Shown: one piece after another, positions 35,243 to 42,771 of the stretch | How the letters are laid out: each line of letters opens with the position of its first letter | Position numbering within the stretch: the first letter of the stretch is position 1 | Assembly (NCBI GenBank): GCA_963783945.1 | Contig: CAWAPS010000006.1 | Span: forward strand, 248,001-312,000 | Direction of reading: 5' to 3' | From: CAWAPS01 sp963783945 | GTDB lineage: Bacteria; Actinomycetota; Acidimicrobiia; Acidimicrobiales; Palsa-688 | DNA: 64,000 nt | Notes under the pieces: model-generated | What the model was told of the DNA's origin: nothing | Database searches by the model: none | What the model saw: the letters and a program-made list of their open reading frames with translations, nothing else | Translations under genes and position numbers: made by a program

Positions 35243-36160
35243 ATGAAATTCTGCGCATCGCTTCATTCCGACCAGGTCGACTCGGGGGACGAGTTCGTAT
35301 CGGGCGCCGGGATAGCAGCATCGGCGCGCGCCGCGGAGGCCGCCGGGTTCGACGCTGTGTATGTAACGGAGCATCCCATCCCGAACGACTCCTGGCTGGC
35401 GGAGGAAGGTCATCACGCGCTCGATCCCTTCGTGACGCTGGCCGTCGCCGCGGCCGCCACCTCCAGCTTGCGGGTACTGACTTATCTGTGCGTCGTGCCC
35501 TACCACAACCCGTTTGTGCTGGCGAAGACCGCGCTCACCGTGGACGTTCTCTCCGGAGGCCGGCTCGTCTTCGGCGGCGGCGCGGGTTATCTGGAACCGG
35601 AGTTCGCCGCGGTAGGCGTTTCCTTCGATGACCGCAATGACCGTTTCGACGCCGCGATCACCACGATGAAGGAAGTCTGGAGCCGCGACTCCGTCCCGAT
35701 CTCAGCGTCGGGAGTGACCCACACGATGCGGCCCAGGCCGGTCCACCAACCGCATCCCCCCCTCTGGCTCGGAGGTAACTCGCGGCGAGCGTTGCGACGC
35801 GCCGTAGAGCTCGGCGACGGCTGGATCCCATTCCTGCACCCGCCCGGTCTCGAAGCTCGCCATCGCACGCCGGAGTTGTGGACGGTCAAGCAACTCGCCT
35901 CCCGGTTCGAGGAGCTTCACGAACTCGAGGCAGCGACGGGTCGGGAGTTGCAGGACGTGCTGTTCTCACCGGTCGAAGAAGTCGGCTACTACGGTACCTC
36001 CGCCTTCGACCCGGACGCCTTCCGTCAGGTGGTCCAGGAGTATGAATCGCTGGGCGTGACTATGACCCTCGTCTACATCCCGGCGGGCACCCGGGACGAG
36101 TACAGCGATCTCCTGGCCAGCTTCGGCGCGGAGATGATCGGATCGTTCGATAAAGGATAG
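35243..36160 (+). CDS. LLM-class oxidoreductase, probably F420-dependent
   Basis: 305 aa. FDAVYVTEHPIPNDSWLAEE near residue 36, LRVLTYLCVVPYHNPFVLAK, GRLVFGGGAGYLEPEF and PHPPLWLGGNSRRALRRAVE follow the actinobacterial F420 LLM pattern, close to the protein at 3.3 kb. The start is ATG with only a weak upstream signal. It sits in the plus-strand run from the deacylase to the CMD protein. Confidence 0.86.
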   Translation: MKFCASLHSDQVDSGDEFVSGAGIAASARAAEAAGFDAVYVTEHPIPNDSWLAEEGHHALDPFVTLAVAAAATSSLRVLTYLCVVPYHNPFVLAKTALTVDVLSGGRLVFGGGAGYLEPEFAAVGVSFDDRNDRFDAAITTMKEVWSRDSVPISASGVTHTMRPRPVHQPHPPLWLGGNSRRALRRAVELGDGWIPFLHPPGLEARHRTPELWTVKQLASRFEELHELEAATGRELQDVLFSPVEEVGYYGTSAFDPDAFRQVVQEYESLGVTMTLVYIPAGTRDEYSDLLASFGAEMIGSFDKG

Positions 36161-36299
36161 TCCGGGGGACCGAACCTGTCAGGCCTGATGCCTGCCCCTC
36201 GTGTCGCGCCGGGGGCTCGAGTGAAGGCTCTGCCGATTTCGAATGCGATGGGCGCCCGTGGCGGTCCCGTCTTGGGTTGGCTTCGAGGAGAGGAACAGG

Positions 36300-36863
36300 A
36301 TGACAACACGCATAAAGCCGGTGCCAGTTGAAGAGTGGCCATCAGAGCTCACCGGCGCGCTTCCTGGAATGACCCGCGCCGGGGCGTCACCGCTGGAGGA
36401 GGCAAAAAAGGTGCAGGGCGCTCTGGGTACCTTGGCCCACCATCCGCCCCTGGCCAGGGCCTGGCTCCAGTTCAACGCCCAGGTCCTCCGGGAAACGACA
36501 CTTTCGGAACGTCACCGCGAGCTGGTGATTCTGCGTCTGACCGCGGTGCGAAAGGCGTCCTATAACTGGGCCGAGCACGTTCTTATGGCGCGCCGGTGCG
36601 GTCTCGGCGACGACATTGTGGCGCGAGTGGCGTATGGCCCCGACGCCCCATACTGGGAACCGCTCGAGGCGACGCTCTTGCGATCCGTCGACGAGCTGGT
36701 CGCTGACGGCGTGATCTCTGACGAAAGCTGGGGCGTGCTGGTCCAACACCTGGATGCTCGCCAGCTGCTCGACCTGATTTTCGTCGTAGGTGCCTATGAG
36801 ACGATCGGTTGGATGAGCCGTTCATTCGCCCTCGACCCGGACGTGGACACCCGGCTGGTCTGA
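36300..36863 (+). CDS. Carboxymuconolactone decarboxylase (CMD/AhpD-like) family protein
   Basis: 187 aa; ATG behind GAGGAGAGGAA. LSERHRELVILRLTAVRKAS and YNWAEHVLMARRCGLGDDIV carry the family's helical core with the Glu/His pair. The CxxC of peroxidase-type AhpD is missing, so a decarboxylase- or lactonase-like role is more likely than redox. Last gene of the deacylase run. Confidence 0.82.
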   Translation: MTTRIKPVPVEEWPSELTGALPGMTRAGASPLEEAKKVQGALGTLAHHPPLARAWLQFNAQVLRETTLSERHRELVILRLTAVRKASYNWAEHVLMARRCGLGDDIVARVAYGPDAPYWEPLEATLLRSVDELVADGVISDESWGVLVQHLDARQLLDLIFVVGAYETIGWMSRSFALDPDVDTRLV

Positions 36864-37111
36864 CGCCGAACGGTCCGCTCCGCAGGATAGCTATCATGAT
36901 CAGGGAAAGAAGGGAGCATCGCCGTACAGCACCCCGCGGAAGTGCCCCCTCGTCGTTGGATGCTCCTTCGGATCGTGATTAATATCTGTCCGCGACGTGA
37001 CCTCCGGAGGACATGGGTGAATCTGATTCGTTTATTCGCAGACCCTCTGGCAACCGTCGTGGGGGGGATTGCTCGTGAGTGGCAGAATCCTCCGGCTCGG
37101 AGCGCGGGATG

Positions 37112-37306
37112 ATGAGGGTTGTTATCGATGAGGGCTTGTGCACTGGGCACGGTCGCTGTTACGCCATGGTCGAGAGTCTGTTTGCCCCGGACGAGCGGGG
37201 GCGGGGGGTGGTGACTGCGGGTGAGCTTGACTCCTCGTCTGTGGCTGAGGCCCAGATCGCCGTGGATTCATGTCCGGAGCAGGCTATTGCCATTATCGAG
37301 GACTGA
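37112..37306 (+). CDS. P450-type [3Fe-4S] ferredoxin
   Basis: 64 aa from ATG 37112; ATG 37109 is an equal choice. The short sequence has CTGHGRC near residue 10 and CPEQA near residue 55, three cysteines in the C-x5-C...CP spacing of single-cluster 3Fe-4S ferredoxins that donate electrons to bacterial P450s. It lies 27 bases ahead of the P450 gene, its evident partner. The reductase is not in the window. Confidence 0.87.
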   Translation: MRVVIDEGLCTGHGRCYAMVESLFAPDERGRGVVTAGELDSSSVAEAQIAVDSCPEQAIAIIED

Positions 37307-37333
37307 GATGGTCGGGGACGGGAGGTGCGTCGG

Positions 37334-38569
37334 ATGGTGAGCCCAGATGGGGATGGTCGGGTCGGCTACGGAGGCGAGGCGGGAGGCGGTCAGAGTTTCA
37401 ACGGTCTGTCGGCCGCCACCATTGGTCGGTTAGGGGTGATGTGCCCTCAGGAGATCCACCGCGAGCTGCGTTCGGGCGGTGCCATTAGAGCCGATGAAGA
37501 AGGGTCGCTGATGGTGGACGGGATGGACGAGCTTCGCGAGGTGTGCCGGCATAAGGGTGTGGACGCGCTGAGCGCCCACTCGCCCGTCGGTTATAGCCGG
37601 CCGATGATCCCGCTGGAGATAGACGGGGATCGCCACACCATGTTCCGTCGATTGCTAAACCCACTGTTCTCGCCGAGCGCGGTGGCCGTTCTGGAACCCG
37701 CGGTACGGCAGATCACCGACGAGCTGATCGATACCTTCATCGCCGAGGGCCACGCCGATGTCTACAGCCGGTTGTGCCAGTTCCTGCCGGCGGTCACGTT
37801 CTTGCGGTTCATGGGGCTGCCCCCTTCAGGCCTCGGGGAGTGCCTGGAGTTCAAAGAGACCCTGGTCCGCCACCACAGCGAGGAGACTCCCGAGCAATCA
37901 GCGGCTCGTATCCGGGGAGCGACCGACCGGTTCGAGGGGTATTTCCGCCAGGTGCTCGGCGAGCGCCGCGCTGGCAGTGAGGAAACCAGCGATCTGATGG
38001 GGGCTCTCCTGGCGTTGCGTCTCGACGACCGGCCACTCGACGATGACACCATCGTCGATATCGCCCGCATCCTGATAATCGGCGGACTCGATACCCTGGC
38101 CGCCGCGCTATCACTCGATCTCTGCTGGCTGGCCCAGCACCCTGACGAGCGTCGCCGGCTGGTAACCAACCCGGGGCGCTGGGCCGGCGCGGTCGAGGAG
38201 CTGTTGCGCTACGAGGCCATCATCCCCGTCGGGTTTCGCCAGGCCAGAGAAGACGTCGAGATCGCCGGCACCGGCATTGCCGCCGGAACCACGGTGCACG
38301 TCTCGTGGGCCGGCGCCAACCTCGACCCCCGGGCGTTCCCTGACCCCCTGACCGTCGACCTCGACCGCCATCCCAATCCCCATGTCACGTTCGCCGCCGG
38401 CATCCACCACTGCCTCGGAGCCCACCTGGCCCGCCTCGAGCTGACCGCCGCCCTCGACCAGTTCCACCGCCGTATCCCCGACTACGAGCTCGACACCAGC
38501 ATAGAGCTGCACTTCGAATCGGTACCCATCCGCCTGGTCAGACCCCTACCTTTGATCTGGGCGGCCTGA
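37334..38569 (+). CDS. Cytochrome P450
   Basis: 411 aa; the start ATG 37334 has GGGAGGTG nine bases upstream. The I-helix motif is IIGGLDTLAAAL, the K-helix ExxR is in VEELLRYEA, and the heme loop FAAGIHHCLGAHLAR has Cys360. Soluble class I bacterial P450. Pairing with the adjacent ferredoxin gives a complete terminal oxidase and electron donor; the substrate is likely a hydrophobic small molecule, but the sequence does not tell which. Confidence 0.93.
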   Translation: MVSPDGDGRVGYGGEAGGGQSFNGLSAATIGRLGVMCPQEIHRELRSGGAIRADEEGSLMVDGMDELREVCRHKGVDALSAHSPVGYSRPMIPLEIDGDRHTMFRRLLNPLFSPSAVAVLEPAVRQITDELIDTFIAEGHADVYSRLCQFLPAVTFLRFMGLPPSGLGECLEFKETLVRHHSEETPEQSAARIRGATDRFEGYFRQVLGERRAGSEETSDLMGALLALRLDDRPLDDDTIVDIARILIIGGLDTLAAALSLDLCWLAQHPDERRRLVTNPGRWAGAVEELLRYEAIIPVGFRQAREDVEIAGTGIAAGTTVHVSWAGANLDPRAFPDPLTVDLDRHPNPHVTFAAGIHHCLGAHLARLELTAALDQFHRRIPDYELDTSIELHFESVPIRLVRPLPLIWAA

Positions 38570-38641
38570 CGCCGGTATTGGACGCGGGGGGTCCCCCGCC
38601 GGTCGACGGCGGCGGTTCGGAGTGGTGATGGACTGACCCCC

Positions 38642-38680
38642 CCTCGGCTGGAGGCAAACAAGCCGAGGCTCGCTTGTATT
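38642..38680 (+). terminator. Intrinsic terminator after the P450 gene
   Basis: CCTCGGCT (38642-38649) pairs with AGCCGAGG (38661-38668), an eight-pair stem with an 11-base loop. TGTATTTTTGC follows within nine bases, giving the only good stem plus T-run in the window. Confidence 0.6.
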
Positions 38681-38684
38681 TTTG

Positions 38685-38700
38685 CTAGCCGACCGGCTAG
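38685..38700. promoter_or_regulatory. Operator-like palindrome upstream of a three-gene operon
   Basis: CTAGCCGACCGGCTAG is palindromic except at the two central bases. It lies 79 bases ahead of the first gene of the 38.8-40.6 kb operon, in a promoter position, and resembles TetR-family half-site architecture. No regulator gene is adjacent. Confidence 0.45.
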
Positions 38701-38778
38701 GGTAAGCGCTGCGGGGTGTGCGGCTGCAGGGGCCTCGGACCTCTTTGGCCGTGTTTACCCAGAGGGGAGTAGAGCTAA

Positions 38779-39528
38779 ATGACCGAGTTGTCAGACCACC
38801 CAACCGAGACTGATACAGCAGCGGGCCAATTGCAGATCACCGTTAGTGACGCTTATCACGGCACCGTCGACCAGCGCACCCTTGACCAATGGGAGTTGCA
38901 GCAAGCCCGTCTGGCGTTGTCAGTCCTGAAAGAAGCACTTCGGGGCGAGGCAATGATCCGTCTCCTCGATCCGTACATACAGGCGGCGGATGAACGAGGT
39001 CAGCGGATCGCTGCGGCTTCAAACGGTGAGTGGGGACCACCAGTCGAAAGCGTCTTCGAGGTCAATGGTTTGCGCATGGAGCAGTTCTTCCAGTGGTTCC
39101 AGGCCCACCTCTCCGACGAGCCGGCGATGCTGGCGGGTAATCCCGATCATTACGAGATCCGGATGCCGGAGGGAACCATCACTGAGACCATCGGTGGCAT
39201 CCCGACCCGCTTCATGTTTCACTTCGAACCAACGGATCCCCCGGAGAGTTTCCGGTTGGATCCGGACTTCCCCATCCGCCCTATGGGTAGTGGAGGCGGG
39301 GCGATGGCCACCCTGCTGGACGGGGTCACCCCTGTCGCTTTGCCCGCGGGCATGCAGTTGCGTGAGACCGACGATGGCTTCGCCATGAAGATGAGCCTCT
39401 ACTTCCCGGCCGCCGCGCCGGAGGAGATGCTCGAACACCATAATCGCCACTACGCCATCGAGTTCAGCCGCTGGATCACCATGGCGTACCAAGCCAGCCG
39501 AGCGGAGGGTGAATCCCGTGAGCAATGA
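38779..39528 (+). CDS. Uncharacterised protein, first gene of a three-gene operon
   Basis: 249 aa, ATG behind GAGGGGAGTAGAG. A helical N-terminal region (TLDQWELQQARLALSVLKEA) precedes an alpha/beta part (MEQFFQWFQAHLSDEPAMLA, HYEIRMPEGTITETIGGIPT, FMFHFEPTDPPESF, MKMSLYFPAAAPEEMLEHHN). No signal peptide or membrane segment. I do not recognise it. The stop overlaps the next gene by 11 bases, so the two proteins probably act together. Confidence 0.72.
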   Translation: MTELSDHPTETDTAAGQLQITVSDAYHGTVDQRTLDQWELQQARLALSVLKEALRGEAMIRLLDPYIQAADERGQRIAAASNGEWGPPVESVFEVNGLRMEQFFQWFQAHLSDEPAMLAGNPDHYEIRMPEGTITETIGGIPTRFMFHFEPTDPPESFRLDPDFPIRPMGSGGGAMATLLDGVTPVALPAGMQLRETDDGFAMKMSLYFPAAAPEEMLEHHNRHYAIEFSRWITMAYQASRAEGESREQ

Positions 39529-40114
39529 TACCGAGCAGGTCAGCCTGGAGCTGCTCGCTTCGGCCCAGGAGCTGGTCGCCACTTCGGGCGAGAATCAAGA
39601 CAGCATGGGGGAAATCGGGCGGTTGATGCTGGACCTGTCAAAGAGTCCTGTAATCGCAAGAATGATCGCCACCCATCCGGGCCCGGAGTCAGCAGTCGTC
39701 GACCTGCTGGGCGCCGATCACAACGGATCGAAACTGCTGATGTACCGCATGGACGGCTGGCAGTCCCCCGCGGTTACGGACGCCCACTGGCACAACTACT
39801 GGCAGAGCTTGCTCGTGGTGCGCGGCGACTGGGAGGACACCGTGTGGCGGCCGGTGGGCGGGATCTCCGGCGGCGTGGCCGACACCGTCACCATCGACCG
39901 GCACGAGCTCGTTCGGACGGGTGAGGTCCAGGTGCTCGGTCCCGAAGAGCCGCACGGCTGGGAGGCCAATGAGGCAAGACGGGCCGACAAAGTAGTCCTT
40001 TTGATGTGGGCGGGCAGTGCGAAGGGCAAGCCCCGGATGGTCCTGCGACCCGAAACTGGGTCGGTCTCCGAAGAGTACGGCCACTTGAATCCGCCGTCCC
40101 CGTCGCCCTCCTGA
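39518..40114 (+). CDS. Cupin-like uncharacterised protein
   Basis: 198 aa from GTG with GGAGGG upstream, inside the end of the preceding gene. The middle segment DAHWHNYWQSLLVVRGDWED, followed by GPEEPHGWEANEARRADKVV, has the two His-containing motifs of a cupin barrel; the N-terminal 70 residues are helical. A metal-dependent enzyme or sensor is plausible. Reaction unknown. Confidence 0.65.
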   Translation: MSNDTEQVSLELLASAQELVATSGENQDSMGEIGRLMLDLSKSPVIARMIATHPGPESAVVDLLGADHNGSKLLMYRMDGWQSPAVTDAHWHNYWQSLLVVRGDWEDTVWRPVGGISGGVADTVTIDRHELVRTGEVQVLGPEEPHGWEANEARRADKVVLLMWAGSAKGKPRMVLRPETGSVSEEYGHLNPPSPSPS

Positions 40115-40200
40115 TCCTTCTCGCGGAGCATGTCTCATCCCCCGCTGGACGAGCTGCCGGGTGTCGGCGGTAGGGACCGACTCGATGAGGAGAGGTGTAT

Positions 40201-40620
40201 ATGGAGTTGAACAGGATCTGGCCGCCGGATGTTTACAAGCTGGCCGACCCCCGTTCGGATGTACCGGCGTGCGCCCAGGTCGTCGAAGTGGTACGGGCCT
40301 CTCCGGGCCGCTCCATCCACGTGGCTGGAACCTACGGTTGCGACCAGGACCCGAACGTCGTGGTCAACGACATGGCTGGCCAGGTGCGCCAGGCCATGGA
40401 GAACATACGCCGCTCGCTCGCCGCGGTGGGAGCCATTCCGGCCGATGTGGTGCGGGTCAAGACCTACGTCACTGATCTCGAGTCGTTCAAGACCGAGGGG
40501 GTGCCCGAGTTCGTCGGGTTCTGGGCCGGCCAGCCGCCGGTCTCGACTGCAGTACAAGTGGCGGCCCTCGGACTCCCTGGCGCGCTCGTCGAGATGGAGG
40601 TCTACGCCGAGCTCGACTGA
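40201..40620 (+). CDS. RidA/YjgF-family protein, non-canonical
   Basis: 139 aa, ATG after GAGGAGAGG. The RidA fold is shown by GRSIHVAGTYGCDQDPNVVV, VRQAMENIRRSLAAVGAIPA, VVRVKTYVTDLESF and LVEMEVYAEL. The catalytic Arg of enamine/imine deaminases (R in PAR-S-C of E. coli RidA) appears replaced in PPVSTAVQVAAL, so the usual deaminase activity is doubtful. It is the third gene of the operon with the two uncharacterised proteins. Confidence 0.83.
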   Translation: MELNRIWPPDVYKLADPRSDVPACAQVVEVVRASPGRSIHVAGTYGCDQDPNVVVNDMAGQVRQAMENIRRSLAAVGAIPADVVRVKTYVTDLESFKTEGVPEFVGFWAGQPPVSTAVQVAALGLPGALVEMEVYAELD

Positions 40621-40909
40621 GGATTCCGTTCATAGTTTGTGCACCTGGTGACACCAGGCGGACAGGCCGACGCGGAGGGCACATAGCGACGGTGGCGCGA
40701 AGACGAAGCCGGCGCCCGGCCCGCCGGCGGTGAGGCCCCCCACGATCGAGCCGACCCCCGTTTTGCCCCACGTCCGTATTGTCACGCGACTCGATTGTCA
40801 CGCGACTCGGCGCGGCCGGCCTGACGGAGTGGAGGTCGTTAAGGATTTATTCAGGACTAGAGGCGTCTGTTGAGATCCTGTTCAGACCGACGGGGGCAAT
40901 GATCGTCCC
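40621..40909. other. Intergenic leader upstream of the kdp operon
   Basis: 290 nt. It contains a copy of CATAGTTTGTGC (40631-40642), a 15-bp palindrome CCTGGTGACACCAGG (40644-40658) and an exact tandem duplication of ATTGTCACGCGACTCG (40778-40793 and 40794-40809). I looked for a c-di-AMP riboswitch, which can precede potassium genes, and did not recognise one. The kdp promoter must lie in the last 100 nt. Confidence 0.55.
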
Positions 40910-40993
40910 ATGGCTGATTTTCTCGTGGTGGTGGCCATCGTGGCGTTCGCGCTGGCGATGCTCGGCCTGATCTGGGCCCTGGAGCGGGTATGA
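40910..40993 (+). CDS. Micro-ORF membrane protein upstream of kdpF
   Basis: 27 aa: one hydrophobic helix (FLVVVAIVAFALAMLGLIWA) with ERV at the end. Its ATGA stop overlaps the start of kdpF. From memory, small proteins with this pattern (one helix ending in C/L-E-R-L/V) often precede kdpF in diverse bacteria and are usually left unannotated. A role as an extra small Kdp subunit or leader peptide is inference. Confidence 0.65.
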   Translation: MADFLVVVAIVAFALAMLGLIWALERV

Positions 40994-41079
40994 CGGTCAC
41001 CCAGGGCATCCTTCTCGCGGTGTCGGTCCTGCTGTTCATCTATGTCGGCGTGGCCATGTTCAAGCCGGAGTGGTTTTAG
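40990..41079 (+). CDS. kdpF: Kdp potassium ATPase small subunit KdpF
   Basis: 29 aa, MTVTQGILLAVSVLLFIYVG then VAMFKPEWF. A single membrane helix followed by (K/R)PE-x-F is the KdpF hallmark. Its start overlaps the preceding micro-ORF by four bases, and kdpA begins on the base after its stop. KdpF stabilises the KdpABC complex. Confidence 0.88.
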   Translation: MTVTQGILLAVSVLLFIYVGVAMFKPEWF

Positions 41080-42771
41080 ATGGGCCTGACCTGGACCATT
41101 GTCACCCTGGTCGTGGCGCTGGGGATCACGTGGCGGTACCTGGGGTCATACATGGCCGCGGTGTTCGACGGCCGCCTGCACTATCTCGGCTGGGCCGAGC
41201 GTCCGGTCTACCGGGTGCTGGGGACCGGCCCCGAGCAGGAGCAGACCTGGAAGCGTTACGCCGGGTCGATGGTGATCTTCTCGGCCGTATCGATCGGCCT
41301 GACCTATCTGATCATCCGGATCCAGGGATCGCTGCCGCTCAACCCGCAGCACATGGCCGCGGTGAAGCCGGCGCTCAGCTTCAACACCGCGGCGTCGTTT
41401 GCGACCAACACCAACTGGCAGAACTACGGCGGCGAGACGACCATGTCGTATTTCTCGCAGATCGGCGCCCTGACCGTTCAGCAGTTCGTGACCCCGGCGG
41501 TGGGCATCGCCGCGGCCATCGTGCTGGTGCGGGGCTTCGCCCGTCGCAACTCTCCCACCGTCGGGAACTTCTGGGTGGACATCACCCGCTGCTTGCTGTA
41601 CATCCTGCTACCGATCGCCTTCGTGGCCGGCATCCTCTTTGTCGGCGAGGGGGCGGTGCAGACGCTGGCCGGGCCGGTATCAATCAGCAACAGCCTCAAC
41701 GGGGTGACCCAGACGATCCCCCGAGGCCCGATCGCTTTCATGGAGGCCATCAAGCAGCTGGGGACCAATGGCGGCGGGTTTTTGAACGCCAACTCGGCCA
41801 CCACCTTCGAGAACCCCACGGCACTCACCAACTGGGTGTCGATCTACCTTCTGCTGGCGATCCCGTTCGCCCTGACCTACACCTTCGGCAAGATGGTCGG
41901 CAGCGTGCGCCACGGCGCTGCCCTCTTGGGAGCCATGGTGCTGATCTTCGGGGTGTGGGTGGGCTTCACCAGCTACGCCGAGCATCAGGGCAACCCGGCG
42001 GTGGTGGCGGCCGGGGTCACCCAGACCTCGACCGGCAACACGGTGGGCAAAGAGGTGCGCTTCGGTGACACGTCGACCGCAGTGTTCGGGGTGGCGTCGA
42101 CCAACACATCGACGGGGTCGGCAAACGGCTCATACGACTCGTTCAATCCGATGGGCGGCTTCGGCCTGATGACCGGCATGATGCTGGGCGAGGTCACCCC
42201 GGGCGGTACGGGCAGCGGGCTGTACACGATTCTCATCTACGCCGTCCTGGCAGTGTTTATCGGCGGGCTGATGATCGGGCGGACGCCTGAGTATCTGGGC
42301 AAGAAGATCCAGGCCCGGGAGATCAAGCTGGCCGGGCTGGGGGCCCTGATCATGCCGATCACTGTCCTTGTCCTGGTCGGCATCGCGGTGGCCCTCCCGG
42401 CCGGGCAGGCCGGCCCGCTCAACGCCGGACCGCACGGGTTCAGCGAGATCCTCTACGCGTTCACGTCGCAGGGCAACAACAACGGCTCGGCCTTTGGTGG
42501 CCTGACCGGCAACACCGCCTTTTACAACATTCTGGGTGGCCTCGCCATGCTCATCGGCCGGTTCGCCATCATGATCCCGGCCCTGGCCCTGGGTGGAGTC
42601 CTGGCGGCCAAGAACGTGGTCCCGGCCTCGCTGGGCACGTTCCGCACCGACAACGGCATGTTCATCGGCCTGACCGTCGGGGTGATCTTGATCATCGGCG
42701 GCTTGACGTTCTTCCCGGCGGTGTCGCTCGGGCCCATCGTCGAGCAGCTCTCTCACGGAAAGTTCTTCTGA
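41080..42771 (+). CDS. kdpA: Potassium-transporting ATPase subunit KdpA
   Basis: 563 aa, about ten membrane helices. The four selectivity-filter loops are recognisable, for example FNTAASFATNTNWQNYGGE and LGTNGGGFLNANSATTFENP, each with the Gly-rich K+ filter. KdpA is the channel-like subunit that takes up K+ in the high-affinity Kdp system at the cytoplasmic membrane. The stop overlaps kdpB by one base (TGATG). Confidence 0.97.
   Translation: MGLTWTIVTLVVALGITWRYLGSYMAAVFDGRLHYLGWAERPVYRVLGTGPEQEQTWKRYAGSMVIFSAVSIGLTYLIIRIQGSLPLNPQHMAAVKPALSFNTAASFATNTNWQNYGGETTMSYFSQIGALTVQQFVTPAVGIAAAIVLVRGFARRNSPTVGNFWVDITRCLLYILLPIAFVAGILFVGEGAVQTLAGPVSISNSLNGVTQTIPRGPIAFMEAIKQLGTNGGGFLNANSATTFENPTALTNWVSIYLLLAIPFALTYTFGKMVGSVRHGAALLGAMVLIFGVWVGFTSYAEHQGNPAVVAAGVTQTSTGNTVGKEVRFGDTSTAVFGVASTNTSTGSANGSYDSFNPMGGFGLMTGMMLGEVTPGGTGSGLYTILIYAVLAVFIGGLMIGRTPEYLGKKIQAREIKLAGLGALIMPITVLVLVGIAVALPAGQAGPLNAGPHGFSEILYAFTSQGNNNGSAFGGLTGNTAFYNILGGLAMLIGRFAIMIPALALGGVLAAKNVVPASLGTFRTDNGMFIGLTVGVILIIGGLTFFPAVSLGPIVEQLSHGKFF

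Noticed and set aside
36169..36215. Possible fourth 84-bp element (CCGAACCTGTCAGG)
   Set aside because: Only one end matches; neither the inner stem nor the second terminus can be found.
40621..40909. c-di-AMP (ydaO/kdp-type) riboswitch
   Set aside because: Potassium operons can carry it, but I could not match its conserved core in this leader.
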